A stretch of DNA of 64,000 nt from Leptothoe spongobia TAU-MAC 1115 (GTDB taxonomy: Bacteria; Cyanobacteriota; Cyanobacteriia; Phormidesmidales; Phormidesmidaceae): positions 1 through 64,000 of the forward strand of contig NZ_JADOES010000010.1 in assembly GCF_018739885.1 (NCBI RefSeq), read 5' to 3'. Position 1 is the first letter of the stretch, and each line of letters begins with the position of its first letter. Under the pieces are notes generated by a model that did not search any database, was not told the DNA's origin, and worked only from the letters and a program-made list of their open reading frames with translations. The position numbers and the translations under genes were made by a program. Below, in pieces: positions 1-7,035 of the stretch.

Positions 1-9
1 AAGCGACTC

Positions 10-465
10 ATGGCCACTACACTACCTGATCATCGCAATATTGACGAGAAATTCAGGGGACCCTGTGAATTAATACCCCTAGAGCTTAAGGCTCATCTAA
101 AACAAAAATTAAGCCGTCTCCATGAACTCTTTTTAGACGATTATCGACAACACTATTTGTCATCGCTAAAGTCGAGTACGGGTCTGTTTGGTCAGGCAGC
201 AACAAATTTAGTGTATTTGCAAAATACCATTAACCATCTCTGTGTCGATGCCTATCGCGATGTGATAACACGGTTAGAAACAGCAGACCAATCTCAGCCG
301 CCGCTCTACCATGACCTGGTAATGATTTTTATTGGCTGCTTTTGCTCCGGTGACGGCTATAGTAATTTCTGGCAGATGGATGCAGTCCTGGCCCAGCATT
401 TTCTGCCTTGCTGGCATCTGTTACATGAATGGATTCAGCGGATGGATAAAGAAAGTAAAAAGTAA
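10..465 (+). CDS. Hypothetical protein, 151 aa
   Basis: I do not recognise this family. The product is soluble, without a signal peptide or membrane segment, and looks mostly helical, with an aromatic and histidine-rich C-terminal half (motifs FIGCFCSGDGY and FWQMD near residues 107-124). The ATG lies only nine bases from the window edge and the upstream codons are open, so the true start could lie outside. Its stop codon sits inside a run of AAAGTAA heptamers, so the last residues (KESKK) are encoded partly by the repeat and the C-terminus may vary between strains. The next gene is a putative oxygenase 134 bp away; no functional link is evident. Confidence 0.55.
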   Translation: MATTLPDHRNIDEKFRGPCELIPLELKAHLKQKLSRLHELFLDDYRQHYLSSLKSSTGLFGQAATNLVYLQNTINHLCVDAYRDVITRLETADQSQPPLYHDLVMIFIGCFCSGDGYSNFWQMDAVLAQHFLPCWHLLHEWIQRMDKESKK

Positions 466-486
466 AAAGTAAAGAGTAAAAAGTAA
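452..486. repeat. Tandem heptamer repeat, five AAAGTAA-like units
   Basis: Five adjacent 7-bp units (four AAAGTAA, one AGAGTAA) run across the stop codon of the preceding gene. Short heptameric tandem repeats at gene ends are common in cyanobacteria and are prone to slippage. Confidence 0.8.
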
Positions 487-507
487 AGGGTGGATAGTGA
501 CAAGTAG

Positions 508-536
508 GGTGCTGTTAGGCGAAGCCGTAACGCACC
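508..536. repeat. Intergenic palindrome of the GGTGCGTTA type
   Basis: The arms GGTGCTGTTAGGC and GCCGTAACGCACC pair at 11 of 13 positions around a GAA loop. There is no following T-run, so it is more likely a dispersed repeat than a terminator. A shorter relative (GGTGCGC-CCT-GCGCACC) lies at 1326-1342, so the oxygenase gene is flanked by one on each side. Confidence 0.6.
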
Positions 537-599
537 GCATGTCTTCTGAAGTCTGATAAGCTACTCAATCCGGATACCTTTACCCTCGAAGCCCAGCAA

Positions 600-1310
600 A
601 TGCCCATTGATACCTGGTTTCCCCTTGCTGTTTATTACGAAGACCTGCCGGATGCTACAGCCCATAAAAAGCAGCTGATGGATGCGGCACTGCAGCTTGA
701 AAAGGATGGCTATGAGCGGCGGGCATTCCCTGAGATGGCCTGGACGGGGGACCTGCATGGGGCGGAGCGGATTCATACTGACCCTCGGTTTACCTGGATC
801 GTGGGGCAGGTGGAAAGTCATGTGCAGGGATATTTGAAAGGGCTGGGTTTAGATCTAAACCAAATCGCCCTCTATATTCAGCGGGCATGGCCTGTGATTT
901 CTCGCTATCAGCAGGAAGTGGGGAGCCACTGCCATAATACGTCTCATATTAGTGCTGTGTATTATGTATCGGTGCCGAACTCGGGTAGTGATGAGGCGGG
1001 CAGTCTGGTGTTTTTTGATGATATGCGGCCCAATGAGGTAAGTCCTGGGTTGGGCAGTGAGAATACGAATATTATTGTGGAGTGGAATGCTCTAAATCAG
1101 GATCAGGCGATGTATGTGCCGGTGGAGGGGCGGTTGATTTTATTTCCGTCGAAGCAGCGCCATGGGGTGACGATGAATCATACAGAAGGGGAGCGGATTT
1201 CGTTGTCGTTTGATATTGTGTTGGCGGCGAAGCCGGGGAGTGCGGCGGGATCCTATGAGTTTTTGTTGCCGCCGCCAGAGCAGTGGCAGAGGTTTGGTGG
1301 CCGGTCGTAA
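600..1310 (+). CDS. Putative 2OG-Fe(II) oxygenase, TIGR02466-like
   Basis: The 236-residue protein resembles the TIGR02466 family of putative 2-oxoglutarate/Fe(II)-dependent oxygenases. The N-terminus (DTWFPLAVYYEDL) and the central GSHCHNTSHISAVYYV segment (residues 109-123) are typical. His110/His112 and the distal His188 (SKQRHGV) are likely iron ligands, and Arg199 (GERISLSFDI) would bind 2-oxoglutarate. The double-stranded beta-helix core thus spans roughly residues 90-210. The substrate is unknown; some relatives act on proteins or small metabolites. No ribosome binding site is obvious before the ATG. It is monocistronic, between two palindromes of one family. The family call is strong, the biochemistry is inferred. 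Confidence 0.75.
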   Translation: MPIDTWFPLAVYYEDLPDATAHKKQLMDAALQLEKDGYERRAFPEMAWTGDLHGAERIHTDPRFTWIVGQVESHVQGYLKGLGLDLNQIALYIQRAWPVISRYQQEVGSHCHNTSHISAVYYVSVPNSGSDEAGSLVFFDDMRPNEVSPGLGSENTNIIVEWNALNQDQAMYVPVEGRLILFPSKQRHGVTMNHTEGERISLSFDIVLAAKPGSAAGSYEFLLPPPEQWQRFGGRS

Positions 1311-1325
1311 GGAGGGAATTCGTAG

Positions 1326-1342
1326 GGTGCGCCCTGCGCACC
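1326..1342. repeat. Short GC-rich palindrome downstream of the oxygenase
   Basis: GGTGCGC and GCGCACC form a perfect 7-bp stem with a CCT loop. There is no T-run, so it is read as a relative of the palindrome at 508-536 rather than a classical terminator. Confidence 0.5.
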
Positions 1343-1535
1343 GTTCGATCGTTTCAGCTATTATCCGATATCAACCCAATCGATTAATTATCCAGAGAGT
1401 CTTTAAGGGCAGGGATTATGGGTTGACAACCAGATGCTCGGTGGCTTTGGTGATTTTCAGTATTCGCAGTTAGTGAATGCTCCGTCTACAATGAATATAA
1501 GCAAATGACGACAGTCAGAATGGAGGGAACCCTAT

Positions 1536-1766
1536 ATGAAAACGATTCGTTTGAGATCCCATATTAATGAATTCGGTTTGTTACAGGTTCAACTCCCAGA
1601 TCATCATAATGAAGAGGTTGAGATTCTGATTGTTTATCAGTCGGTTCAGGTTACTCAAAAGCGTCAGTGGTCACAAACGTTCCTAGATTTGTTTGGTGCA
1701 TGGCAAGGAGAACCTTTAGTCAGAGAACCGCAAGGTCAGCAGCCAGAGCGTGAGCCTCTGCTCTAA
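1536..1766 (+). CDS. Antitoxin of a VapBC-type pair
   Basis: This 76-residue protein starts with a short beta-rich segment (MKTIRLRSHINEFGLLQVQLP) and ends in a polar tail rich in E, P and Q, the usual plan of a small antitoxin: a DNA-binding or oligomerising head and a disordered toxin-wrapping tail. A good ribosome binding site (GGAGGG) lies 8-9 bases before the ATG. It ends ten bases before the ATG of the PIN-domain toxin, so the two are almost certainly co-transcribed. The sequence does not clearly match the VapB AbrB or RHH families, so the assignment rests mainly on context. By family precedent it should repress its own promoter together with the toxin. Confidence 0.7.
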   Translation: MKTIRLRSHINEFGLLQVQLPDHHNEEVEILIVYQSVQVTQKRQWSQTFLDLFGAWQGEPLVREPQGQQPEREPLL

Positions 1767-1776
1767 AGATATACAA

Positions 1777-2178
1777 ATGATGCTCTACCTTTTGGATACC
1801 AACACATGTATTGCGTATCTTAACCGCAGTAGTCAATTGATTTATGAAAATTTGCTTGCGCAATCGCCTGACGATGTATGCATCTGTGATGTGGTTAAGT
1901 TTGAGCTGTATTACGGGGCTTACAGGAGTAAGCGCAAAACTGAGAACCTGGAAAACTTAAGAATACTATTTGCTGAATTTGCAAGTTTACCCTTTGATGG
2001 CAAGGCGGCTGCAATCTGTGGTGCCATTCGTGCTGACTTGCAGGATAAAGGGACTCCTGTAGGAGCCTATGATTTACAAATTGCTGCAATTGCCTTGGCA
2101 AACGAATTAACTTTAGTGACTCACAACACCAGAGAGTTTGTAAGAATACCGAATCTTAAACTTGTTGATTGGCAGTAG
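1777..2178 (+). CDS. vapC: VapC-like PIN-domain ribonuclease toxin
   Basis: The protein is a PIN-domain nuclease. The first acidic residue is in LLDTNTCIAYL, the second is the Glu of VKFELYYGA, the third is the Asp of GAYDLQIAAIA, and the closing THNTREF motif is also typical. PIN toxins cut RNA, often tRNA or rRNA, when freed from their antitoxin. The frame opens at a GTG at 1750 inside the antitoxin gene, but the family's usual N-terminus (MLYLLDTN) points to the ATG at 1777 or 1780; 1777 is used here, giving 133 aa. The antitoxin gene is immediately upstream. All catalytic acids are present, so the toxin is probably active. Confidence 0.87.
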   Translation: MMLYLLDTNTCIAYLNRSSQLIYENLLAQSPDDVCICDVVKFELYYGAYRSKRKTENLENLRILFAEFASLPFDGKAAAICGAIRADLQDKGTPVGAYDLQIAAIALANELTLVTHNTREFVRIPNLKLVDWQ

Positions 2179-2274
2179 CTGGCAGGGCTTGCATCGCGCA
2201 TGACCCATTACAAATTTTAGGGATTCCTGGCAGTCTGGGGCTAAGCCGAGTATCTTAGTAGCGATACTGACCAA

Positions 2275-3768
2275 ATGCCGTCTATGTCGTCAAAACCGCG
2301 TGGTTTTATGGCCAGCCCTGAAGGATTGCAAAAGCTAGAGGCTGCAAAAGCTTCACTGAATCTGAGCTTTGCTGCGATTGCTAAGCAGGCTGGCGTGGAA
2401 ACGGATACGGTGATGCGGCTGTTTCACCCGAGTTGGGAAAAGCGCGTGAGTGAGGTGAGCCTTGCAGCCATTGCTCGGGTATTGACAGTGACACCAAGAG
2501 AAATTACGGCTGTTGAAGTTCACTCAAGCAATAGCAAAGCATTCGCTTTAGCTCAAAGGCGTATTAAGACGGCTATCGCATATAGATCAACGAACCTGGA
2601 TTTATCAAGATTAGAGCTTACCTCACTCCCGAATGAAATTGGGCAGCTCAATGACTTGATTCGGCTTGATCTCTCACAAAGTCAACTTACTTCGCTCCCA
2701 AAAGAAATCGGTCAGCTCAACAACCTGGCTTGGCTTGATCTCTCACAAAACCAACTGACCTCGCTCCCAAAAGAGATCGGTCAGCTCAACAGCTTAACTC
2801 GGCTTGATCTCTCACAAAACCAACTGACCTCACTTCCAAAAGAGATCGGTCAGCTCAATAAGCTAACAAAGCTTGACCTCTCTCACAACCAGCTCACCTC
2901 ACTTCCAAAAGAGATCGGCCAGCTCAATAGCCTGACTTGGCTTGATCTTTCAAAAAATAAGCTCACCTCACTCCTAAAAGAGATCGGTCAGCTCAACAAT
3001 CTCACAGACCTTGACCTTTCACAAAACCAGCTGACCTTGCTGCCCACGGAAATCGGCCAGCTCAGCAATCTTACAGATGTTGGCCTCGATCACAATCAAC
3101 TCACCTCGCTACCTGCAGAACTTTGGCAACTCAATAGCCTGACCAATCTTTTCCTCCATGAAAATGACCAATTGGGAGTTTCTGTCGAAATCCTTGGTCC
3201 TACTCGGAAAGAAGTTAACTCTGGTGCAACACCTGCAAAGCCAGCAGATATTCTCAACTATTACTTCCGCATACAGGACGATCGCCAGCCCCTAAACGAA
3301 GCAAAGCTCATTCTTGTAGGTTTTGGTGCTGTGGGTAAAACCTCCCTGGTTAACCGTTTGATTCACAATACTTTTGACCAAACTTCAAAGAAAACCGAGG
3401 GCATTAACATTACCCAATGGCCCATACAACTTAACCAAAGCGAAGACATCACCCTCCATGTATGGGACTTTGGGGGGCAAGAGATCATGCACTCCACCCA
3501 CCAATTCTTTCTCACCGAACGCAGCCTTTACCTGCTAGTCCTCAACGGTCGCCAAGGCCATGAAGACACCGATGCCGAATACTGGCTAGAGCTAATCCAA
3601 AGCTTTGGGGGAGATTCCCCCATCATCGTTGTACTCAACAAAGTGGCAGAGCACCCCTTTGACGTCAACCGCCGCGCCCTCCAACAAAAGTTTCCTAACA
3701 TTCGTGAGTTCATCCAGACTGACTGTGACACGGAAACTGGCATTGATACTTTACGCACAGCAATTTAA
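2275..3768 (+). CDS. 5' half of a broken Roco gene: HTH, LRR and ROC GTPase domains
   Basis: Residues 15-80 form a small helix-turn-helix-like module (SFAAIAKQAGVETDTVMRLF) found at the N-terminus of many cyanobacterial signalling proteins. Residues 107-302 hold eight to nine leucine-rich repeats of 23 aa (LDLSQNQLTSLPKEIGQLN type). From about 340 a ROC GTPase follows: P-loop GFGAVGKTS (349-357), switch II DFGGQE (398-403) and a G4-like NKVA (455-458) where NKxD is usual. The frame ends at a TAA (3766-3768), yet the same frame continues with RETDRLEHLRDPF and then the COR and TIR domains of the next entry. This is therefore the front part of one gene of about 979 codons. Alone, it lacks the COR dimerisation and TIR effector domains. 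LRR units are nearly identical at DNA level, a sign of recent expansion or conversion. Confidence 0.85.
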   Translation: MPSMSSKPRGFMASPEGLQKLEAAKASLNLSFAAIAKQAGVETDTVMRLFHPSWEKRVSEVSLAAIARVLTVTPREITAVEVHSSNSKAFALAQRRIKTAIAYRSTNLDLSRLELTSLPNEIGQLNDLIRLDLSQSQLTSLPKEIGQLNNLAWLDLSQNQLTSLPKEIGQLNSLTRLDLSQNQLTSLPKEIGQLNKLTKLDLSHNQLTSLPKEIGQLNSLTWLDLSKNKLTSLLKEIGQLNNLTDLDLSQNQLTLLPTEIGQLSNLTDVGLDHNQLTSLPAELWQLNSLTNLFLHENDQLGVSVEILGPTRKEVNSGATPAKPADILNYYFRIQDDRQPLNEAKLILVGFGAVGKTSLVNRLIHNTFDQTSKKTEGINITQWPIQLNQSEDITLHVWDFGGQEIMHSTHQFFLTERSLYLLVLNGRQGHEDTDAEYWLELIQSFGGDSPIIVVLNKVAEHPFDVNRRALQQKFPNIREFIQTDCDTETGIDTLRTAI

Positions 3769-3846
3769 AGAGAAACAGACCGACTAGAGCACCTGCGGGA
3801 CCCGTTCCCTGGCAGTTGGTTCGAAATCAAAAAGCGCCTGTCCAAA

Positions 3847-5214
3847 ATGGCTGCCAACTACATCTCCTTTGAAAAGTATCGAGAAATTTGCCAAGCAGAT
3901 GGAGAACCTGAACCAATTGCTCAGAACTCATTAGCGGTACATCTCCATAGTCTCGGTATCGCCCTTAATTATAAAGATGATAGCCGTCTCCGTGACACTC
4001 ACGTCCTCGATCCTCACTGGGTTACTAACGGCATTTATACCCTCCTCAATGACCACGAGCTTACCGAAACAAATGGCGAACTAGAAATTGACTGCCTCAA
4101 CAGGCTGTTAGACCCAAAAGACTATCCATTAGAACGCCATGACTTCTTGTTGGGGCTCATGCGTAAGTTTGAGTTGTGCTTTCCCTTCCAAGATGACGAA
4201 AAGCGTTATCTTATCCCGGACCTTCTGGACAAACAACAACCTAAAGCCGCATCGCAGTTTGAACCTTCTGAATGTCTCAACTTTCGCTATAAGTACCCCA
4301 TTTTGCCAGAAGGCTTGCTTCCCCGATTTATCGTCCGTACCCATGTGCTAAGCGATCATCAACTCCGCTGGCGCACTGGCGTTATTCTGAATTTTGAAGG
4401 CAATCAAGCCCTAGTTAAAGCCGACCCTCAAGACAAATCTGTGAGTATAAGTGTCAATGGCCCCATCTCTAGTCGCCGTCGCCTATTAGCAATTATCCGC
4501 TCTGACTTTGACCGTATCCACAGCAACTTTAAGTTCACCCCTAAAGAACTCGTTCCGGTCCCTGGTTATCACAATATCGCTGTCAGCTACAAAGATCTGC
4601 TAATCCGAGAAAACAAAGGCAGAAAATCATTTGAGGAAGTCGTCGGAGATGAGCTAATTGACCTCAATGTTCAAGACTTACTCAACGGCGTAGATATCGA
4701 AGGTAGTCGCCAAAGTGCATCTGGTATAGAACGCCGTGATCAGGCCCTAAAGCTCTTCTACAGCTATTCCCACAAGGACGAAACCCTACGTAATCAACTC
4801 GACACTCACCTCAAAATCCTCCAACGCCAAAAGCTTATTCAACCCTGGCACGACCGCTGTATTGTTGCCGGTACAGACTGGGCCAAAGAAATTGACGACA
4901 ATCTCAAACGAGCAGACATTATTCTATTGTTGATTAGCGCTGACTTTATCGCCTCGGACTACTGCTACGAAATCGAACTCAAGCAAGCCATGGAACGTCA
5001 TTATGCTGGTGAAGCGAGAGTAATTCCAATTATTCTGCGGCATGCTGATTGGACTGACACACCATTTAGCGCCCTTCAAGCGTTTCCTCCCAATGCAAAA
5101 CCCATTACATCCTGGTCTGATCGCGACGAAGCCTGGCACGATGTGGAAACTGCAATCAAAGAAGCGATTAAAGACATCAAAGCTCAGCGCATCGCGAAAG
5201 AATTAATGAAATAG
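3847..5214 (+). CDS. 3' half of the broken Roco gene: COR and TIR domains
   Basis: The same reading frame as the preceding ORF resumes at 3769; the first ATG is at 3847. Residues 20-285 match the COR domain that follows ROC in Roco proteins (HVLDPHWVTNGIYTLL, DKQQP, LPRFIVRTH). Residues 301-440 are a TIR domain: KLFYSYSHKDE starts it, HDRCIVAGTDW forms the loop, and SDYCYEIELKQAMERH carries the conserved Cys/Glu region of bacterial TIRs, some of which hydrolyse NAD+. In an intact protein the LRRs would sense, ROC-COR would switch and TIR would act. Whether this half is translated separately is unknown; no good ribosome binding site is seen before 3847. A single-base change at 3766-3768 would restore the full gene. 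Confidence 0.85.
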   Translation: MAANYISFEKYREICQADGEPEPIAQNSLAVHLHSLGIALNYKDDSRLRDTHVLDPHWVTNGIYTLLNDHELTETNGELEIDCLNRLLDPKDYPLERHDFLLGLMRKFELCFPFQDDEKRYLIPDLLDKQQPKAASQFEPSECLNFRYKYPILPEGLLPRFIVRTHVLSDHQLRWRTGVILNFEGNQALVKADPQDKSVSISVNGPISSRRRLLAIIRSDFDRIHSNFKFTPKELVPVPGYHNIAVSYKDLLIRENKGRKSFEEVVGDELIDLNVQDLLNGVDIEGSRQSASGIERRDQALKLFYSYSHKDETLRNQLDTHLKILQRQKLIQPWHDRCIVAGTDWAKEIDDNLKRADIILLLISADFIASDYCYEIELKQAMERHYAGEARVIPIILRHADWTDTPFSALQAFPPNAKPITSWSDRDEAWHDVETAIKEAIKDIKAQRIAKELMK

Positions 5215-5378
5215 GCAAATATCAACCTCCAACCTCTGGATCATCCATTGGCTTCGACTCCGCCCAACCATCTCAGCATTTATTAAGCCACCCAACACAT
5301 AACTGACAACCAGATGTCACAGAAAAGTCATATTGCCTCTTTAAGCTATGGATAACTGAATCAAAGCTGTCCCAAGCC

Positions 5379-6578
5379 ATGTCTTATCCCCTTCATCCCA
5401 AAACCCCTAAGCCCCGCTCCCGCAGACTAACCATGCTCAGCAGTGTCCTCATGGGAGCCACCCTCGCCACAGCAGGTAGCTACCTCGCCTGGGCACCCGA
5501 ATCACCCCTGCGTAACGAAAACCAGGTCGCCGTTGCCCAAACTGCACCAGCAACTACTCCCGTCGCTAACCCCAACTTCATTACCGATGTCGTCACTGAC
5601 GTCGGACCTGCGGTCGTCCGTATCGACGCATCCCGCACCGTGAGTCAGCGGATCCCCGATGTCTTTAACGACCCCACCTTCCGTCAGTTCTTTGGTGGAC
5701 GAGTCCCCCAGGGAGGCCAAGAACGGACAGAACGTGGTCTGGGCTCAGGCTTTATCATCAGCGATGATGGTCAGATCATTACCAATGCCCATGTGGTCGA
5801 TGGAGCCGATACGGTAACGGTTACCCTCAAGGATGGCCGCATTTTAGATGGTCAAGTATTGGGTAGCGACCCCGTCACCGATATTGCCGTCATTAAGGTA
5901 GATGAACGGAACCTGCCTACCGTTGAACTGGGTGATTCCGATCAGTTGCAACCCGGCGAATGGTCCATCGCTATTGGTAATCCCCTCGGTCTCGACAATA
6001 CCGTTACCGTCGGCATTGTCAGTGCCGTAGGGCGTTCCAGTAACCAGGTGGGGGTGCCCGACAAACGGGTGGAATTTATCCAAACGGATACAGCAATTAA
6101 TCCTGGTAACTCTGGTGGACCACTGCTCAACCAGCAGGGTGAGGTCATTGGTGTGAATACGGCCATCATCAACGGTGCCCAAGGGCTGGGCTTTGCCATT
6201 CCTATCAACATGGTGGAGCGCATTGCCACAGAACTCGCTCAAAATGGTGAGGTACAGCATCCATTCTTAGGGATTCAGATGATTACCCTAAGTCCGAATG
6301 TGAAGGAGGAGATTAATAGCAATCCCAACAGTGGCTTGACAGTTGATGAGGATAGCGGGATTTTAATCGCTCGGGTACTGTCGGATTCACCAGCAGCCGA
6401 GGGTGGTCTGCGGGCTGGCGATGTCATTACGGCTATCGATGGTACTGCTGTAGCGGATGCCGCTGAGGTCCAGCGTATTGTCGGCAATGGCAAAGTTGGC
6501 GAAAAGTTGACAGTTGAGGTGAACAGAAATGGTGATGTGAAGCGGTTGGATGTGAGACCGGAGAATTTACAGCAGTAA
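5379..6578 (+). CDS. htrA: HtrA/HhoA-type serine protease with one PDZ domain
   Basis: This is a trypsin-like protease of the cyanobacterial HtrA/HhoA/HhoB group. Residues 18-38 are hydrophobic, giving a signal peptide or membrane anchor, so it should act in the periplasm or thylakoid lumen. The catalytic triad is visible: His138 (TNAHVV), Asp168 (VTDIAVI) and Ser245 (NPGNSGGPL). A single C-terminal PDZ domain (about 285-390, with GILIARV and GLRAGDVI) would bind unfolded substrates. Length (399 aa) is closest to HhoA, but the three paralogues cannot be told apart safely without a tree. It is transcribed alone and followed by a clear intrinsic terminator at 6662-6687. Confidence 0.92.
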   Translation: MSYPLHPKTPKPRSRRLTMLSSVLMGATLATAGSYLAWAPESPLRNENQVAVAQTAPATTPVANPNFITDVVTDVGPAVVRIDASRTVSQRIPDVFNDPTFRQFFGGRVPQGGQERTERGLGSGFIISDDGQIITNAHVVDGADTVTVTLKDGRILDGQVLGSDPVTDIAVIKVDERNLPTVELGDSDQLQPGEWSIAIGNPLGLDNTVTVGIVSAVGRSSNQVGVPDKRVEFIQTDTAINPGNSGGPLLNQQGEVIGVNTAIINGAQGLGFAIPINMVERIATELAQNGEVQHPFLGIQMITLSPNVKEEINSNPNSGLTVDEDSGILIARVLSDSPAAEGGLRAGDVITAIDGTAVADAAEVQRIVGNGKVGEKLTVEVNRNGDVKRLDVRPENLQQ

Positions 6579-6596
6579 ATAATTTCAGGGCATTTG

Positions 6597-6624
6597 GTAG
6601 GAGCATCCCTGGTGGGTGCCCTGG
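6597..6624. repeat. Dispersed repeat of GTAG(A/G)GGCATCC...GGGTGCCC type, copy 1
   Basis: A 28-bp segment resembles the one at 26383-26412 (shared GCATCCC and GGTGGGTGCCCTGG-like ends). It can fold as a weak hairpin. It lies 19 bp after the protease stop. Confidence 0.5.
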
Positions 6625-6661
6625 AATTGTTAGGTATGGCAGAATTTTAATCACACTGTAG

Positions 6662-6687
6662 GGGCACTTCTTGTAAGTGCCCTTTTT
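6662..6687 (+). terminator. Intrinsic terminator of the HtrA-family gene
   Basis: A perfect 8-bp stem (GGGCACTT / AAGTGCCC) with a CTTGT loop is followed directly by five T residues. It lies 84 bases after the stop codon. Confidence 0.75.
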
Positions 6688-7035
6688 GCGTAGATAAGGA
6701 ACTGGGGTGACTGATGGGGAGTTTAAAGGGGTTGCTTGGGGTCCCTCCGAGTTCCCCAAACCCCCTGGGCAGGGCCGTTACGCCGCCCTACAACCCAACG
6801 TACCAGGTTATCCCTAATGACACTAAATTGGGGTTACGGCGAGGACGATTATGTATGTTCTGGGCTGGTTTCTGCACAGGATCTCGAACATACAACTCCT
6901 CCAATAATGTTGCTTAGCAGGATTTATATTAATCTCTTACCCGGACAAAATACATAGTCTGTAAAAGATTACCCTTAAAGGTACTGCCAATTGATACGCC
7001 ATCTTCCACAGTGAAGAAAAGGGAGGAGGCGTATT

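Larger units (their letters stand above)
6579..7035. other. Intergenic region with repeats, terminator and upstream region of the polyferredoxin gene
   Basis: No convincing gene is present. The first part holds a GTAGGAGCATCC...GGGTGCCC repeat (6597-6624) and the terminator at 6662-6687. The ORFs at 6714-6957 have no start signals or family features. A GGGAGGAGG ribosome binding site lies just before the next ATG. Confidence 0.6.

Noticed and set aside
1326..1342. Intrinsic terminator of the oxygenase gene
   Set aside because: A perfect stem, but no following T-run; treated as a dispersed palindrome.
2593..3180. CRISPR-like periodic repeats
   Set aside because: The 69-bp periodicity is in frame and encodes leucine-rich repeats; there are no spacers.
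6714..6957. Two overlapping ORFs after the HtrA terminator
   Set aside because: Composition and repeats suggest non-coding DNA; no start signals.
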